Below the pieces are notes generated by a model. The model was not told the origin of the DNA. It saw nothing but the letters and a program-made list of their open reading frames with translations, and made no database searches. From contig DONT01000001.1 of the NCBI GenBank assembly GCA_003513765.1, positions 201,415 through 207,298 on the forward strand: DNA of 5,884 bases, read 5' to 3'. The DNA is from Jeotgalicoccus sp. Lineage in GTDB: Bacteria; Bacillota; Bacilli; Staphylococcales; Salinicoccaceae. Positions within the stretch are counted from its first letter, which is position 1, and every line of letters starts with the position of its first letter. Positions 5,859 through 5,884 of the stretch are shown piece after piece. A program made the position numbers and the translations under genes.

Positions 5859-5884
5859 TTGATGAAACGACTTCATATCAGAGA

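Noticed and set aside
5861..5884. Small inverted repeat TGAA-ACGAC-TTCA just after the pepF terminator
   Set aside because: The four-base stem is too short and lies at the window edge. No T-run or other signal supports a terminator or operator.

Overview
The window looks like chromosomal DNA from a low-GC Gram-positive bacterium of the Bacillales, most likely a relative of Staphylococcaceae such as Jeotgalicoccus, Salinicoccus or Macrococcus. The evidence is moderately AT-rich DNA, purine-rich Shine-Dalgarno sites before every gene, compact hairpin-plus-U-tract terminators, and Firmicutes-type protein families. The genus is inferred from overall impression and is not proven.

Layout, left to right. 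Positions 1-80 hold a short, more GC-rich stretch with no assignable gene. From 3418 down to 118, on the minus strand, lies a tight four-gene operon in transcription order: ABC ATPase, ABC-2 type permease, OmpR-family response regulator, sensor histidine kinase. It is closed by a terminator whose stem contains the kinase stop codon. The genes overlap by 8 nt or are separated by 9 and 18 nt. The roughly 90-nt region ahead of the operon lies between an upstream terminator (3512-3546) and the ATPase start. It carries 11-bp-spaced A-rich direct repeats that could be the regulator's own binding site. Next, also on the minus strand, is a 106-residue three-helix membrane protein of unknown function (3874-3554) with its own terminator. 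Divergent from it, on the plus strand, is a 601-residue M3-family oligoendopeptidase F (pepF, 4008-5813) with its own promoter and terminator.

The four-gene operon reads as a self-contained sense-and-respond module of the type linked to bacitracin or lantibiotic (cell-envelope peptide) protection. The kinase has one membrane helix and no outside sensor domain, the regulator is a typical DNA-binding OmpR/PhoB protein, and the ATPase carries a glutamate where the Q-loop glutamine normally sits. That 'E-loop' is known from LanF-type lantibiotic immunity ATPases. Only one permease gene is present, so the transporter is probably a homodimeric-permease (BcrAB-like) complex rather than a LanFEG complex with two permeases. 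The substrate cannot be read from the sequence.

I see no mobile element, CRISPR array, tRNA, rRNA or convincing riboswitch. Most of the window is ordinary. The parts most worth a second look are the transporter/two-component module, its repeat-bearing promoter region, and the small membrane protein next to pepF. I did not find strong evidence of a wholly new system.
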